In this document: positions 50,701-58,519 of the stretch, piece by piece
Layout: each line of letters begins with the position of its first letter
Position numbering within the stretch: the stretch's first letter is position 1
Assembly (NCBI GenBank): GCA_030681645.1
Contig: JAUXRX010000052.1
Coordinates: forward strand, 1 to 64,000
Source of the DNA: Archangium sp.
GTDB lineage: Bacteria > Myxococcota > Myxococcia > Myxococcales > Myxococcaceae
Direction of reading: 5' to 3'
Length of the DNA: 64,000 nt
Made by a program: the position numbers and the translations under genes
The notes under the pieces: generated by a model
The model's input: the letters and a program-made list of their open reading frames with translations, nothing else
Told to the model about the DNA's origin: nothing
The model's database searches: none

Positions 50701-52272
50701 TCTCCGGTCGACGGCTGCGAGGTGAACGTGCTGGGCAACGTGAACGCCTGCGGCCTGTGCGGCAACGTCTGCCCCGCCCGGCCCAACTCGAGCCGCACCT
50801 GCTCGGGCACGACCTGCGGCTACGTGTGCACGGCGGGCTTCGTAGACGTCGACGGCGCGGCGGCGAACGGCTGCGAGTACGCCTGCTCGCCGAGCGGGGT
50901 GGACGACCCGGACGACGGCTCGGTCGACCAGGACTGCGACGGCATCGACGGCTCGGTGGTGAAGGGCATCTTCGTGGCCACCTCGGGCAGCGACCTCAAC
51001 CCGGGCACGCGCGCGGCGCCGAAGCTGACGGTGCAGGCGGGCATCAACGCCGCGTCCGCGCTGCAGCCGCACGTCTACGTGTCTGAAGGCATCTACGACG
51101 AGGCCATCTCGCTGCGCAGCGGCATCTCGGTGTTCGGCGGCTACTCGCGCGCCAACAACTGGGCGCGCAGCGCGGCCTCCGTGGTGACGCTGCGCAACGG
51201 CGTGGTCTCGGGCGGACGCATCGTGGCGGTGAGCGGCAACGGCATCGTGGCGCCGACCACGGTGGCGTACGTCACCATTCGTGCGCTCGACACCGTGACC
51301 ACGGGCGCGAGCGTGTACGGGCTGTATTGCAACAACTGCACGGCGCTGACGCTGCGCACCACGCTGGTCATCTCGGGCTCGGCGGGTCCGGGCGCGGCGG
51401 GTGGTGGCGGCAGCACGGGGGCGACCGGCAACGACGGCCTCAACGGCACCGCCGGCACCTGCAACAACAACATCGCGGGCGCCGCGGGCGGCGCAGGTGG
51501 TTTGTCGGCGTGTGGAACGCACGGCGGCGCCGGTGGCCGCGGCGGCAACTACGGGAGCAACGCCGGCGTGGCAGGCAGCCCCGGCATCGTCGGGACGCCG
51601 GGCGGCAATGCCGGCGGCGGCGGAGATCCCGGCGGCACGGGCGCCGCGGGCACCAGCGGCAGCGCGGGTACGGCGGGCGCGAACGGCGGCGGCGGCTCGG
51701 GTGGCGCCCTCGTCGGCGGCTTCTTCGTGGCGAACGCCGGCAACGGCGGCGCGAACGGCACGGACGGCAACGGCGGCGGCGGTGGTGGTGGTGGTGGCGG
51801 CCAGGGCTGCTTCCTCTGCGACGACGGCAACGGCAACGGCGCGGGCGGCGGCGGCGCCGGTGGCTGTCACGGCACCCCGGCCGCAGGCGGGACTCCGGGC
51901 GGCTCGTCGTTCGGGGTGTTCCTGCTCAACTCGACCGGGGCGGTGATGATCGCCAACAACGTCAGCAGCGGGAACGGCGGCAGCGGCGGAGCGGGTGGCG
52001 CCGGCGGCCCCGGCGGGTTCGGCGGCAACCGCGGGCTGGGCGCGACCAACTGCACCGGTGAGATTGGCGCGGGCGGCAACGGCGGCTTCGGCGGCGCGGG
52101 CGGCCGGGGTGGCCACGGCGGCGGCGGCGCGGGCGGCGTGTCGTACGGCGTCTATCGCTCGGGTTCGGCGGTCAACCTCGCGGGCAACGCGCTGAGCGCG
52201 GGCTCGGGTGGTTTCGGTGGCCCGTCGTCGGGGAACGCGGGCGCCAACGGGGCGGCGGCGCCGTCGCTCTGA
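47791..52272 (+). CDS. Giant MopE-like Cys-rich lipoprotein with beta-helix and Gly-rich tail
   Basis: The protein of about 1493 residues starts at ATG 47791 (the open upstream frame lacks signal character) with a lipobox near ASLSSC. About nine modules of the form CNxxxxDGCEVNTxTxLxNC followed by CGxC run from 48960 to 50800. Between them lie four NGCEYxC modules and five calcium-binding-like CDGxDNDCNGxxDD motifs (MopE/PF11617 type). From about 50950 a DUF1565-like beta-helix begins (FVATSGSDLNPGTRAAPKL), and 51380-52200 is Gly-rich (GGAGGAGGPGG), like PE_PGRS tails. A surface-exposed, calcium- or copper-binding role is plausible but unproven. Confidence 0.85.
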   Translation: MRPSSRLHLAMALSVVASLSSCGCQRRAAIETPIAELQSCAEDARCETGLCDSANGNPLACLRTCVQGCRGADLCTRLESGNYACVPEKAGLCKPCETDSDCPQVADRCLVLGTTRYCGRDCSFDDQCPPSFRCGEATTVSGALAPKQCQPTSGTCECIAATAGQQVPCDVTNASGTCSGISVCRPPVGYDLCTARTPTAEVCNGLDDDCNGMTDENLGDITCGTGECQRAAAACANGTPQPCTPGLPSAEVCNSRDDNCDGTVDDGFNLSTDVNHCGACNQPCVLTNAVPKCELGACAVDRCVAGWTDLDRVAANGCEYPCVVADGGGMEICDGLDNDCNGVVDDGFDLITDPANCGQCNLTCSVPGTTVATYACVARVCGIGSCVSGRGNCNQSYGDGCEVDLGTDVSHCGLCGQACVTPNATPGCDAGSCAVVQCNNGFGDCNGQVSDGCEVNTNTALSNCGGCGNACSAANATSTCVNGSCGFTCAANWWDADGLAANGCEYACIRTAGGVEACDNIDNDCDNRVDEDFDLTSNAAHCGLCNRACSAPFSTTTCSASTCGITACDPGRANCNAVYVDGCEVNTGTDLNNCGACNTTCSAANGTPRCQAGTCGIQACNAGFANCNNQVADGCEINTNTNLANCGACNAACTAANGTPSCVGGACAVLSCNPAFANCNGVAADGCEVSTGNDLNNCGACNVACSTPNATPRCQAGACGINSCNPGYTDCNGLVPDGCEVLTGGSDVANCGGCGTVCATPNATPRCTTGTCGILSCNLGFANCNGQVNDGCEINTNTSLANCGSCGAQCAPAHASPVCVAGSCGIGACQAGWVNLNGLVADGCEYGCVPTNGGVEACDGVDNNCNGGVDETFTLATDVTNCGACGNVCAAANVSVPRCVAGACGVQTCNAGFANCNGTFPDGCEVNTNTSLSNCGACGAVCTTANATPVCTSGACQIASCLGNNRDCNVSPVDGCEVNVLGNVNACGLCGNVCPARPNSSRTCSGTTCGYVCTAGFVDVDGAAANGCEYACSPSGVDDPDDGSVDQDCDGIDGSVVKGIFVATSGSDLNPGTRAAPKLTVQAGINAASALQPHVYVSEGIYDEAISLRSGISVFGGYSRANNWARSAASVVTLRNGVVSGGRIVAVSGNGIVAPTTVAYVTIRALDTVTTGASVYGLYCNNCTALTLRTTLVISGSAGPGAAGGGGSTGATGNDGLNGTAGTCNNNIAGAAGGAGGLSACGTHGGAGGRGGNYGSNAGVAGSPGIVGTPGGNAGGGGDPGGTGAAGTSGSAGTAGANGGGGSGGALVGGFFVANAGNGGANGTDGNGGGGGGGGGGQGCFLCDDGNGNGAGGGGAGGCHGTPAAGGTPGGSSFGVFLLNSTGAVMIANNVSSGNGGSGGAGGAGGPGGFGGNRGLGATNCTGEIGAGGNGGFGGAGGRGGHGGGGAGGVSYGVYRSGSAVNLAGNALSAGSGGFGGPSSGNAGANGAAAPSL
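48960..50800 (+). repeat. Tandem Cys-module coding repeats
   Basis: Roughly 140-180 bp units encode DGCE(V/I)NT...NCG(A/G)C modules nine times, broken by NGCEY and DNDCDG modules. High nucleotide identity between some units (for example around 49540 and 49690) suggests recent duplication. Confidence 0.8.
51380..52210 (+). repeat. Gly-Ala-rich coding repeat
   Basis: Codons GGC GGC/GGT/GCG in irregular tandem encode GGxGG(A/N)G runs, the C-terminal low-complexity part of the giant lipoprotein. Confidence 0.8.
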
Positions 52273-52276
52273 TTGG

Positions 52277-52343
52277 TTTGCCCTCTCCCCGACCCTCTCT
52301 TTCCCTCGAGGCGCGAGTTCGCTCTCCCCCGCGGGGAGAGGGC
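52277..52343. repeat. Family 1 hairpin repeat, long form
   Basis: TTGCCCTCTCCCCGACCC ... CCGCGGGGAGAGGGCG with the internal GAGGCGCGAGTTCGC core, starting 5 bp after the giant lipoprotein stop. Confidence 0.75.
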
Positions 52344-52367
52344 GACACGACGTGATAGGAAGTCGCG

Positions 52368-53483
52368 GTGACGTTCCGGCTCTGGCTCGTGGTGGTGTTC
52401 CTGTTGTCCGCCTGTCCCGCGCCGCGTCGCGTTCGCCCCGAGAGCCGCGCCACGCGCGCGCAGATTGGGCTGCCGGGCCCCGACGCGAAGACGCCGACGC
52501 GGCTGCGCATGCACGTCATCGACATCGGGCAGGGCGCGGCGACGCTGTTCGAGTTTCCATGCGCGGCGGTGTTGATCGACACCGGCGGCGAGAGCACCTC
52601 GCACTTCGACTCGATCCAGGTGCTCAAGGACTACCTCGAGGCCTTCTTCGCCCGGCGCACCGACCTGAACCGCACCCTGGCGGCGGTCTTCATCACGCAC
52701 CCCCACATCGACCACACCCGTGGGCTGCCGCTGGTGATGAAGGACTTCAACGTCGGCCAGTTGATCACCAACGGCCAGCCGCGCGGCGTCGACGGGCTAG
52801 TGCTCGAGTCAGGGGGAGAAGCGCAGGAGCTCGCCGAGCAGGCGATGAAGAAGCGCGGCGCGCTGCGCACGGTGGCGCGCACCGAGGTGGAGAACGGCAA
52901 GGGCCTCACCGACGCGCAGATCGACCCGGTGCAGTGCGAGGGCATCGACCCGCAGCTCACCGTCTTCTGGGGCGGGCTCAAGCAGAACACCGAGGGCTGG
53001 GAACAGAAGACCTTCGCCAACGCCAACAACCACAGCCTGGTGGTGCGCGTCGACGTGGGGGGGCACCCGGTGCTGGTGACGGGCGATCTCGAGACCGAGG
53101 CGATCCACGCGCTGCTGGCGGCGCACGGCTCGACGCTCAACAGCGACGTGTTCCTGGTGGGCCACCACGGCTCGCACAACGGCACCACGATGGGGCTGAT
53201 GAAGACCCTCACGCCGTGCATGGCGGTCATCAGCATGGGCGCTGCGTCACGCGAGGAAGACTGGACGGCGTGGGTCTACGGCCATCCGCGCAAGGCGGCG
53301 GTGCAGACGGTGGCGGCGGGGCTGGGGTGCAGCAGGCCGCGGCGCGACGTGCAGGTGGCGACGGGGCAGCGGCGGTTCGAGGGCTTCTCCCTGACCACCG
53401 CGCTCTACGGCACGGGCTGGGAGGGCACGGTCGTGCTGGAAGAGAACGAGTTCGGCTCGTGGCGCGCCTTCACCGAGCGGTAG
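52368..53483 (+). CDS. ComEC-like metallo-beta-lactamase-fold lipoprotein
   Basis: This 371-residue protein starts at GTG 52368 behind AGGAAG and has a lipobox (LLSAC). The MBL fold follows: HVIDIGQGAATLFEFP, VLIDTGGE, the metal motif THPHIDHTRG, VLVTGDLE and GHHGSHN. This is the arrangement of the ComEC C-terminal nuclease-like domain, without the membrane channel. It would sit in the envelope facing the periplasm, possibly as a phosphodiesterase or nuclease. Cleavage of DNA is not shown. Confidence 0.9.
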   Translation: MTFRLWLVVVFLLSACPAPRRVRPESRATRAQIGLPGPDAKTPTRLRMHVIDIGQGAATLFEFPCAAVLIDTGGESTSHFDSIQVLKDYLEAFFARRTDLNRTLAAVFITHPHIDHTRGLPLVMKDFNVGQLITNGQPRGVDGLVLESGGEAQELAEQAMKKRGALRTVARTEVENGKGLTDAQIDPVQCEGIDPQLTVFWGGLKQNTEGWEQKTFANANNHSLVVRVDVGGHPVLVTGDLETEAIHALLAAHGSTLNSDVFLVGHHGSHNGTTMGLMKTLTPCMAVISMGAASREEDWTAWVYGHPRKAAVQTVAAGLGCSRPRRDVQVATGQRRFEGFSLTTALYGTGWEGTVVLEENEFGSWRAFTER

Positions 53484-53489
53484 CTGGGC

Positions 53490-54182
53490 CTACTTCGCCG
53501 GCGCAGGAGGCAGCGAGCCGGGGAACGCCTTCCGGGCGGCCTCGCGCAGCGCGCTGAACGCGGTGGACTCGAGGTTGCTGATCAGCCGCTTGGTGTGATC
53601 GGCGTCGCCGTCGAGCAGCATCACGCTCTCATCGTTCTTCGCCACCACGGGGAAGCCGCCGAGCAGCTCGCCGGTCTTCAAGTCGAAGGCGAGCACCTCG
53701 GCGCGGTAGAGCCCGCTGACGAACTTCTTCGTCTCGAGCGAGAGCTCGGGCGGCTTGAACTCCACCAGGCGAATGACGAGCACGTACTGGAGCCGCTCGC
53801 AGGCGCCCAGGTACCCATCGGCCACGCTGGGCATGGGGCGGGTGACGGAGTCTCCGAAGTAGGTCTGCTTCGAGAGCAGCGAGCCGCACTGCAGCAGCGG
53901 CGCGGAGTCGAGCGTGCGCAGGTGCACGGCCTTCGCGTCACCGGGCTTCGCGAGGTCCTCGGCGTAGATGAACATCGCGTTCGACTCAGGGCCGCCGCTG
54001 GACCGCTCGAGGACCAGCGGCGCGGGCTTCACCTTCGCCTCGGTGACGGGCTCGGCCGGCAGCCTGAGCGCCTGGATGGCGGCGAGGTTCTTCTGCACCC
54101 CCGACCGCCGCTTGCTCACCACGTCGCCGACCGACTCGCAGCCGGCGAGGCACAGACACAGCGTCAGGAGCAGTGGCCTCAT
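53490..54182 (-). CDS. Lipoprotein of unknown function
   Basis: This 230-residue protein starts at ATG 54182 (the long upstream frame is not lipoprotein-like) with the lipobox LCLAGC. It is helical near the N-terminus (VVSKRRSGVQKNLAAIQALR) and then alternates strands (LQYVLVIRLVEFKPPELSLE, YRAEVLAFDLKTGELLGGFP). It converges on the MBL gene with 6 bp between stops. No family was recognised. Confidence 0.78.
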   Translation of the reverse strand: MRPLLLTLCLCLAGCESVGDVVSKRRSGVQKNLAAIQALRLPAEPVTEAKVKPAPLVLERSSGGPESNAMFIYAEDLAKPGDAKAVHLRTLDSAPLLQCGSLLSKQTYFGDSVTRPMPSVADGYLGACERLQYVLVIRLVEFKPPELSLETKKFVSGLYRAEVLAFDLKTGELLGGFPVVAKNDESVMLLDGDADHTKRLISNLESTAFSALREAARKAFPGSLPPAPAK

Positions 54183-54333
54183 GCAGGGCACGATGCCGAA
54201 CTTCCCGGCGCCGGGCCATTCTGAAGGTGAGAAGATGTGATGGAGATGACAGCGCCGACACCAGCGCAGCCATCGGACTCCTTCCGGCTGAAGAGTCCCT
54301 GAAACGACCGTGGAGCCGTGGCATACGTCGACC

Positions 54334-56097
54334 ATGGCCCGACCTGATCCCCACTCAGTGACCGACGACGCGCAGCCCACCACCCGCCACTTCGAGTGGG
54401 ACGCGGCCGTCGACTTCGCCAGCAAGCGCCTCACCGCCACCGTCACCCTGCACTTCAAGGAGGCGACGAAGAGCCCCACGCCCCTCGACCTCGACGCGCG
54501 CGCGCTCGAGGTGAGTGAGGTGAGCGATCTCTCAGGCGCGGCGTTGAAGTGGGAAGCGCTGCCTGTCGACGCCATCCTCGGCACGCCGCTGCGCGTGCAC
54601 GTACCCGAGGGCGCGACCGGGGTGCGCATCAGCTACCGCACCGGCCCCGATGCGTCGGCGCTGCAGTGGCTCGAGCCTTCGCAGACGCACGGCGGAAAGC
54701 AGCCGTACCTCTTCAGCCAGTGCCAGGCGATCCACGCGCGCTCGGTGCTCCCCTGCCAGGACACCCCTGCCCGCCGCGTCTCGTACCGCGCGTCGCTGTC
54801 GGTACCGGCGGGCCTGGTCGCCGTGATGGCCGCCGCGCCGGTGCGCAGCGAGAGCAAGGACGGCCGCACCACCTTCCACTTCGAGATGCCGCAGGTGATT
54901 CCGCCGTACCTGCTCGCGTTCGCCGTGGGCGATCTCGCCAGCAAGGACCTCTCGCCGCGCTCGCGCGTGTGGTGCGAGCCCGGGCTGCTGGCGTCGGCCG
55001 CGTGGGAATTCGAAGGCGTCGAGCGCCACCTCGCCGCCGCCGAGGCGCTGTTCGGGCCGTACGACTGGGAGCGCTTCGACCTGCTGGTGATGCCGCCCTC
55101 CTTCCCCTACGGCGGCATGGAGAACCCGCGCCTCACCTTCCTCACCCCCACCCTGCTCGCGGGCGACCGCAGCATGGTGAACGTGGTGGCGCACGAGCTC
55201 GCGCACTCGTGGACCGGCAACCTCGTCACCAACATCAACGCCGAACACTTCTGGCTCAACGAGGGCTTCACCGTCTTCGCCGAGCGGAGGATTCTCGAGG
55301 CGCTCGAGGGCCACGAGATGGCCGAGATGCACGCCGCGCTCGGCCGCAACGACCTCGACGAATCGGTGGCGCGGTTCGAGAAGGCCGGCACGCCCGAGCT
55401 GACGAAGCTGCGCACGAAGCTCGCCGGCATCGACCCCGACGAGGCGTTCAGCGTGGTGCCCTACGAGAAGGGCTACCTGCTGCTGCGCGCGCTCGAGACC
55501 GCCGCGGGCCGCGCGAACTTCGACGCGCTGCTCAAGTCGTGGCTCGGCAAGCACCGCTTCGGCGCGGTGAACACCGACGACTTCATCGCGCACTGCGAGA
55601 AGACGGCGCCCGGCCTGCTGGCGAAGGTGAACGCGCTGAAGTGGATCGACGAGCCTGGAATTCCCGCTGACGCGCCGCGCGCGAAGTCGGCGCGCCTCGA
55701 CTCGGTCAAGGCGCTCACCGGCACCCTGCCCGACGCGGCGGCGGTCTCGACGTGGACCGCCATCGAGTGGCAGCTCTTTCTCGAGTGGAGCCCGCGCACG
55801 CTCGCGGCCGATCAGCTCGCGGCGCTCGACGCGCGTTTCCATTTCTCCACTGCGAAGAACACCGAGGTGCACGTGGCGTGGTTGTTGTTGGCGCTGCAGT
55901 GCGGCTCGGACGCGGTGCTGCCGCAGGTCGACGCGTTCCTCGGGCGCGTGGGGCGGATGAAGTATCTCAAGCCGCTCTTCACCGCGCTGCACGGGCGGCC
56001 CTCGACGGCGGCGCGCGCGAAGGAGTTGTTCGCGAAGAACGGTGCGCGGCTCCACCCCATCGCCCGGCAGGTCATCGCCGGCCTGCTCGCGAAGTGA
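54334..56097 (+). CDS. M1-family aminopeptidase (LTA4-hydrolase-like)
   Basis: This 587-residue zinc aminopeptidase has the M1 exopeptidase motif GGMENPRL and the zinc motif HELAHSWTGN (His287, Glu288, His291), with Glu in NEGFTVFAE as the third ligand. The N-terminal beta domain (TATVTLHFKEATKSPTPLDL) and C-terminal helical domain (Leuk-A4-hydro_C-like) complete the LTA4H layout. There is no signal peptide, so it is cytosolic and probably removes N-terminal residues from peptides. The start is ATG 54334; GTG 54310 is an alternative. Confidence 0.93.
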   Translation: MARPDPHSVTDDAQPTTRHFEWDAAVDFASKRLTATVTLHFKEATKSPTPLDLDARALEVSEVSDLSGAALKWEALPVDAILGTPLRVHVPEGATGVRISYRTGPDASALQWLEPSQTHGGKQPYLFSQCQAIHARSVLPCQDTPARRVSYRASLSVPAGLVAVMAAAPVRSESKDGRTTFHFEMPQVIPPYLLAFAVGDLASKDLSPRSRVWCEPGLLASAAWEFEGVERHLAAAEALFGPYDWERFDLLVMPPSFPYGGMENPRLTFLTPTLLAGDRSMVNVVAHELAHSWTGNLVTNINAEHFWLNEGFTVFAERRILEALEGHEMAEMHAALGRNDLDESVARFEKAGTPELTKLRTKLAGIDPDEAFSVVPYEKGYLLLRALETAAGRANFDALLKSWLGKHRFGAVNTDDFIAHCEKTAPGLLAKVNALKWIDEPGIPADAPRAKSARLDSVKALTGTLPDAAAVSTWTAIEWQLFLEWSPRTLAADQLAALDARFHFSTAKNTEVHVAWLLLALQCGSDAVLPQVDAFLGRVGRMKYLKPLFTALHGRPSTAARAKELFAKNGARLHPIARQVIAGLLAK

Positions 56098-56102
56098 AGT
56101 GC

Positions 56103-56140
56103 CTCCCTCTCCCCGAGGGGAGAGGGTCGGGGAGAGGGCC
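56103..56140. repeat. Family 1 hairpin repeat, short form
   Basis: CCCTCTCCCCGAGGGGAGAG followed by GGTCGGGGAGAGGG starts 5 bp after the aminopeptidase stop. Confidence 0.75.
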
Positions 56141-56148
56141 AACCAACG

Positions 56149-57048
56149 ATGCTGAAGTTCGCCGTCGTCCGCGAAGACCCCGAGCTGGAGATCACGCTGG
56201 CGCGGCAGACCGTGGCTCGGCGCGTGCTCACCGTCGCGTCAGGCGGCTGCACCGCGTTGGCGCTGAAGCACGCGCTGCCCGCGCTCGAGGTGCACGCCTT
56301 CGATCTGAACCCTGATCAGCTGGCGCACTGCCGCGCCAAGCAGCTCGCCGTCGCCGAGGGCAGGCTCGACGATCTGGCCGCGCTCTCGCAGTGCGGAGAG
56401 TTCGAGAAGCTGTTCCGCGTGCTGCGTACGGCGCTCACCGAGTTGGTGATGCCCGCAAGTGAGCTGGAGTCGTTCTTCGCCGCGCCCAATGCACAGCTGC
56501 TCTCGAAGTGGACCGCCTCGCCGTACTGGCCCGCCGCGTTCGAGGTCGCGTTCACCGAAGGGCTGCTGCACGCGATGTTCGGGCCTGACGCCACTCGCCA
56601 CGCGCCGAAGGGCTCATACCCCGCGTACTTCCAGCGCGTGTTCGAGCGCGGCCTCTCTCAGCCCGGCGCGGCAAAGAACCAGTGGCTGCAGCACGTGCTG
56701 CTCCAGCGCTACGTCGATCCACCCGCGTTCTTCCAGTCAGGCCGCCTGCTCGAGGTGCACTGGCACCAGGGCACGCTCACCACCGTGCCGGAGCTCGAGC
56801 GCTTCGACGTGGTGAGCCTGTCGAACATCTTCGACTGGTCCGACGAGTCGCTCGTCGTGGAGTGGGCGACGGCGCTGCGCGCGTTGAGCAGGGGGAGCCT
56901 CGTGGTGTGGCGGCAGCTCAACAACCAGCGCGATTGGCGGCCGCGCTTTGCTCCGCACTTCGAGGAAGACGAGGCGCTCTCGCACGAGTGGACGGCCCGC
57001 GAGCGGGCGCTGTTCTACGAGCGCGTGACGGTGGTGCGGCGGACATGA
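56149..57048 (+). CDS. DUF3419/BtaA-like protein
   Basis: This 299-residue protein has the SAM-fold block VASGGCTALALKHALPALEV followed by AFDLNPDQLAHC, typical of DUF3419 proteins such as BtaA, which transfers the 3-amino-3-carboxypropyl group of SAM to diacylglycerol in betaine-lipid synthesis. Later blocks (YFQRVFERGLSQPGAAKN, VVSLSNIFDWSDE) fit this family. The acceptor may differ from BtaA. The next genes (57253 GNAT, 58520 diiron protein) run the same way. Confidence 0.82.
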   Translation: MLKFAVVREDPELEITLARQTVARRVLTVASGGCTALALKHALPALEVHAFDLNPDQLAHCRAKQLAVAEGRLDDLAALSQCGEFEKLFRVLRTALTELVMPASELESFFAAPNAQLLSKWTASPYWPAAFEVAFTEGLLHAMFGPDATRHAPKGSYPAYFQRVFERGLSQPGAAKNQWLQHVLLQRYVDPPAFFQSGRLLEVHWHQGTLTTVPELERFDVVSLSNIFDWSDESLVVEWATALRALSRGSLVVWRQLNNQRDWRPRFAPHFEEDEALSHEWTARERALFYERVTVVRRT

Positions 57049-57096
57049 GTCGCCCCTCGTCTCCGCTCGCAGGGTTGGCCGGAATAATGGAGAGGG

Positions 57097-57176
57097 CCCG
57101 TTCATCCCGAGCGGAGTCGAGGGATGGGCGCCCAGGCGCGCAGGAAGACGCCCTCGACTCCGCTCGGGGTGAACGG
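57097..57176. repeat. Family 2 REPIN-like element, complete
   Basis: The left arm (57097-57123, containing TTCATCCCGAGCGGAGTCGA) and the right arm (57151-57176, containing CCTCGACTCCGCTCGGGGTG) are exact inverted copies over about 24 bases. The 27-bp middle is related, in reverse, to that of the copy at 12205. It sits between the DUF3419 and GNAT genes, in the 204-bp gap 57049-57252. Confidence 0.85.
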
Positions 57177-57252
57177 TGATGAGTTCGATCGTCATTTCGA
57201 TCAACCCTCTCGCGCCGAACGGGGTGGACACTCCGCTCAAAGGGAACGGTTC

Positions 57253-58155
57253 ATGAGCGTCCGCCTGCTGCACGTACGGCCTGGCGAGCTCGCGCCCTGG
57301 GTGGAGCAACTGGCCGCGCTCGAGCGCGACATCAGCTACCCCATCGACGACGGCCGCGATCGCTTCGTCATCTCGCACGGCGCCGCGTACCACCCGTTCT
57401 TCTCCGCGCTGGGCGAAGCGCACTTCCTGCTCGCGCTCGAGGGAGACCGCGTCATCGGCTGCGTGGCGGGCGTGCGCAAGCCGGTGCAGGCGCCGCGCGG
57501 CGAGGTGGCGGCGGTGTACCTGGGAGACCTGAAGGTGCACGCCGACTGGCGCGGGCGCCGCGTGCCCGCGCGGATGATGGCGAAGGCGCTGGCGATCTCC
57601 CTGGGTGACTGGAGCGCCCTGCACTGGCGCTTCGCGTTCGGCGCGGCCATGCGGGGCGATCGAGGCGACGTGATGCGCTCGGTGAAGGGCGCCAACGTGA
57701 TGCGCCTGGGGAGCAGCTTCGCCACGCTCGACATGTACTTCGCCTCGCCCGCGACCCTCGCTGGGCTCGACGTAAGCGGCGCTCCCGCGACCCCGAAGTC
57801 GCCCGGACTCGACCTGAGCCCCGCGGAGCAACGCGACGTCGTCTCCACCTCGGGCAGCAAAGACTTCGTGCTGCGCTCGACGGGGAAGCCGTGGACGCTG
57901 GTGCACCTGCCTCGAGGGCCCGCGGGCTGGGGCGAGAGCCACGCGGCGTACCTGCGCCGCGGTGGTGAGCAACTCGTGAAGGACGGCGCGCCGGGTCCCG
58001 CGTGTTTTGCGATCGATCGCCGGCTCACCGCCGAGCGGGGCTTCCTGAAAGCGCGCGGGCTCGAGCCGGGAGCGGTGTGCACGGTCTACGCGCTGGCAAC
58101 GACGACGAAGGTGAGGGGCGCGACGTGGGTGCACCTCGCGACCTCGGAGATCTGA
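57253..58155 (+). CDS. GNAT-like acyltransferase
   Basis: The protein has 300 residues from ATG 57253 with AGGGAAC just upstream; the longer frame runs through the family 2 repeat. Residues 40-120 carry the GNAT core: AHFLLALEGDRVIGCVAGVR, EVAAVYLGDLKVHADWRGRR with the V..(W/R)RG(R/K) acyl-CoA site, then a helix (MMAKALAISLGDW). The second half (about 165-300) is not a recognised domain. The acyl acceptor is unknown; context suggests the same pathway as the DUF3419 protein. Confidence 0.8.
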   Translation: MSVRLLHVRPGELAPWVEQLAALERDISYPIDDGRDRFVISHGAAYHPFFSALGEAHFLLALEGDRVIGCVAGVRKPVQAPRGEVAAVYLGDLKVHADWRGRRVPARMMAKALAISLGDWSALHWRFAFGAAMRGDRGDVMRSVKGANVMRLGSSFATLDMYFASPATLAGLDVSGAPATPKSPGLDLSPAEQRDVVSTSGSKDFVLRSTGKPWTLVHLPRGPAGWGESHAAYLRRGGEQLVKDGAPGPACFAIDRRLTAERGFLKARGLEPGAVCTVYALATTTKVRGATWVHLATSEI

Positions 58156-58195
58156 AGCTGTCGAACCCGGGGCCGACAGCGCCTGGCGGCGTTGA

Positions 58196-58339
58196 TCAGT
58201 CCTTCTGCCATTCACCGCTGGGGTGCTTGCTCCAACGCATGCCGTGATGTTCCAGCGTCCTCAGGGAGCGCAGTGAAGGCGCGCCTTGCAGCAGCTTGAT
58301 CAACCCGTCGAGGCCCCTGCTCGTGAAGGGCGTCGATGT
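58196..58339 (-). pseudogene. Remnant of an LRR-type gene, C-terminal fragment
   Basis: On the minus strand a 47-codon open stretch ends at TGA 58196-58198 and reads as a protein C-terminus: GLDGLIKLLQGAPSLRSLRT and then MRWSKHPSGEWQKD. The LxxL.xxxPxLRSLxxL pattern recalls LRR repeats of myxobacterial proteins. A stop (TGA) interrupts it upstream, and the other frame (58212-58406) continues in LRR-like style (ALNID), so a frameshifted remnant is inferred. The rest of the 364-bp gap 58156-58519 shows no gene. Confidence 0.45.
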
Positions 58340-58519
58340 TCAGCGCTGATTGCTCGCAGCGTGACACGCGCCACTGCGAGAGCGCTTCCGTGAGCGCTCG
58401 TTCCACGGCGGAGGCCTCGTCGAAGGCAGCATGGCTGTCCCGACGGTGGCGCGCGGGTGGCCTGACGGGTGCCCCCGGTCCCGCTGCCCTGGAGATCTGA
58501 AGATGCGAGACTGCCGCTC

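Noticed and set aside
48960..50800. CRISPR-like regular repeats
   Set aside because: Units are 140-180 bp, in frame, and encode Cys modules; there are no short identical repeats with unique spacers.
47842..52116. 1424-codon minus-strand open frame opposite the giant lipoprotein
   Set aside because: Composition is almost only Ala/Val/Arg/His and it mirrors the plus-strand Cys modules; the plus frame has lipobox, MopE and DUF1565 motifs.
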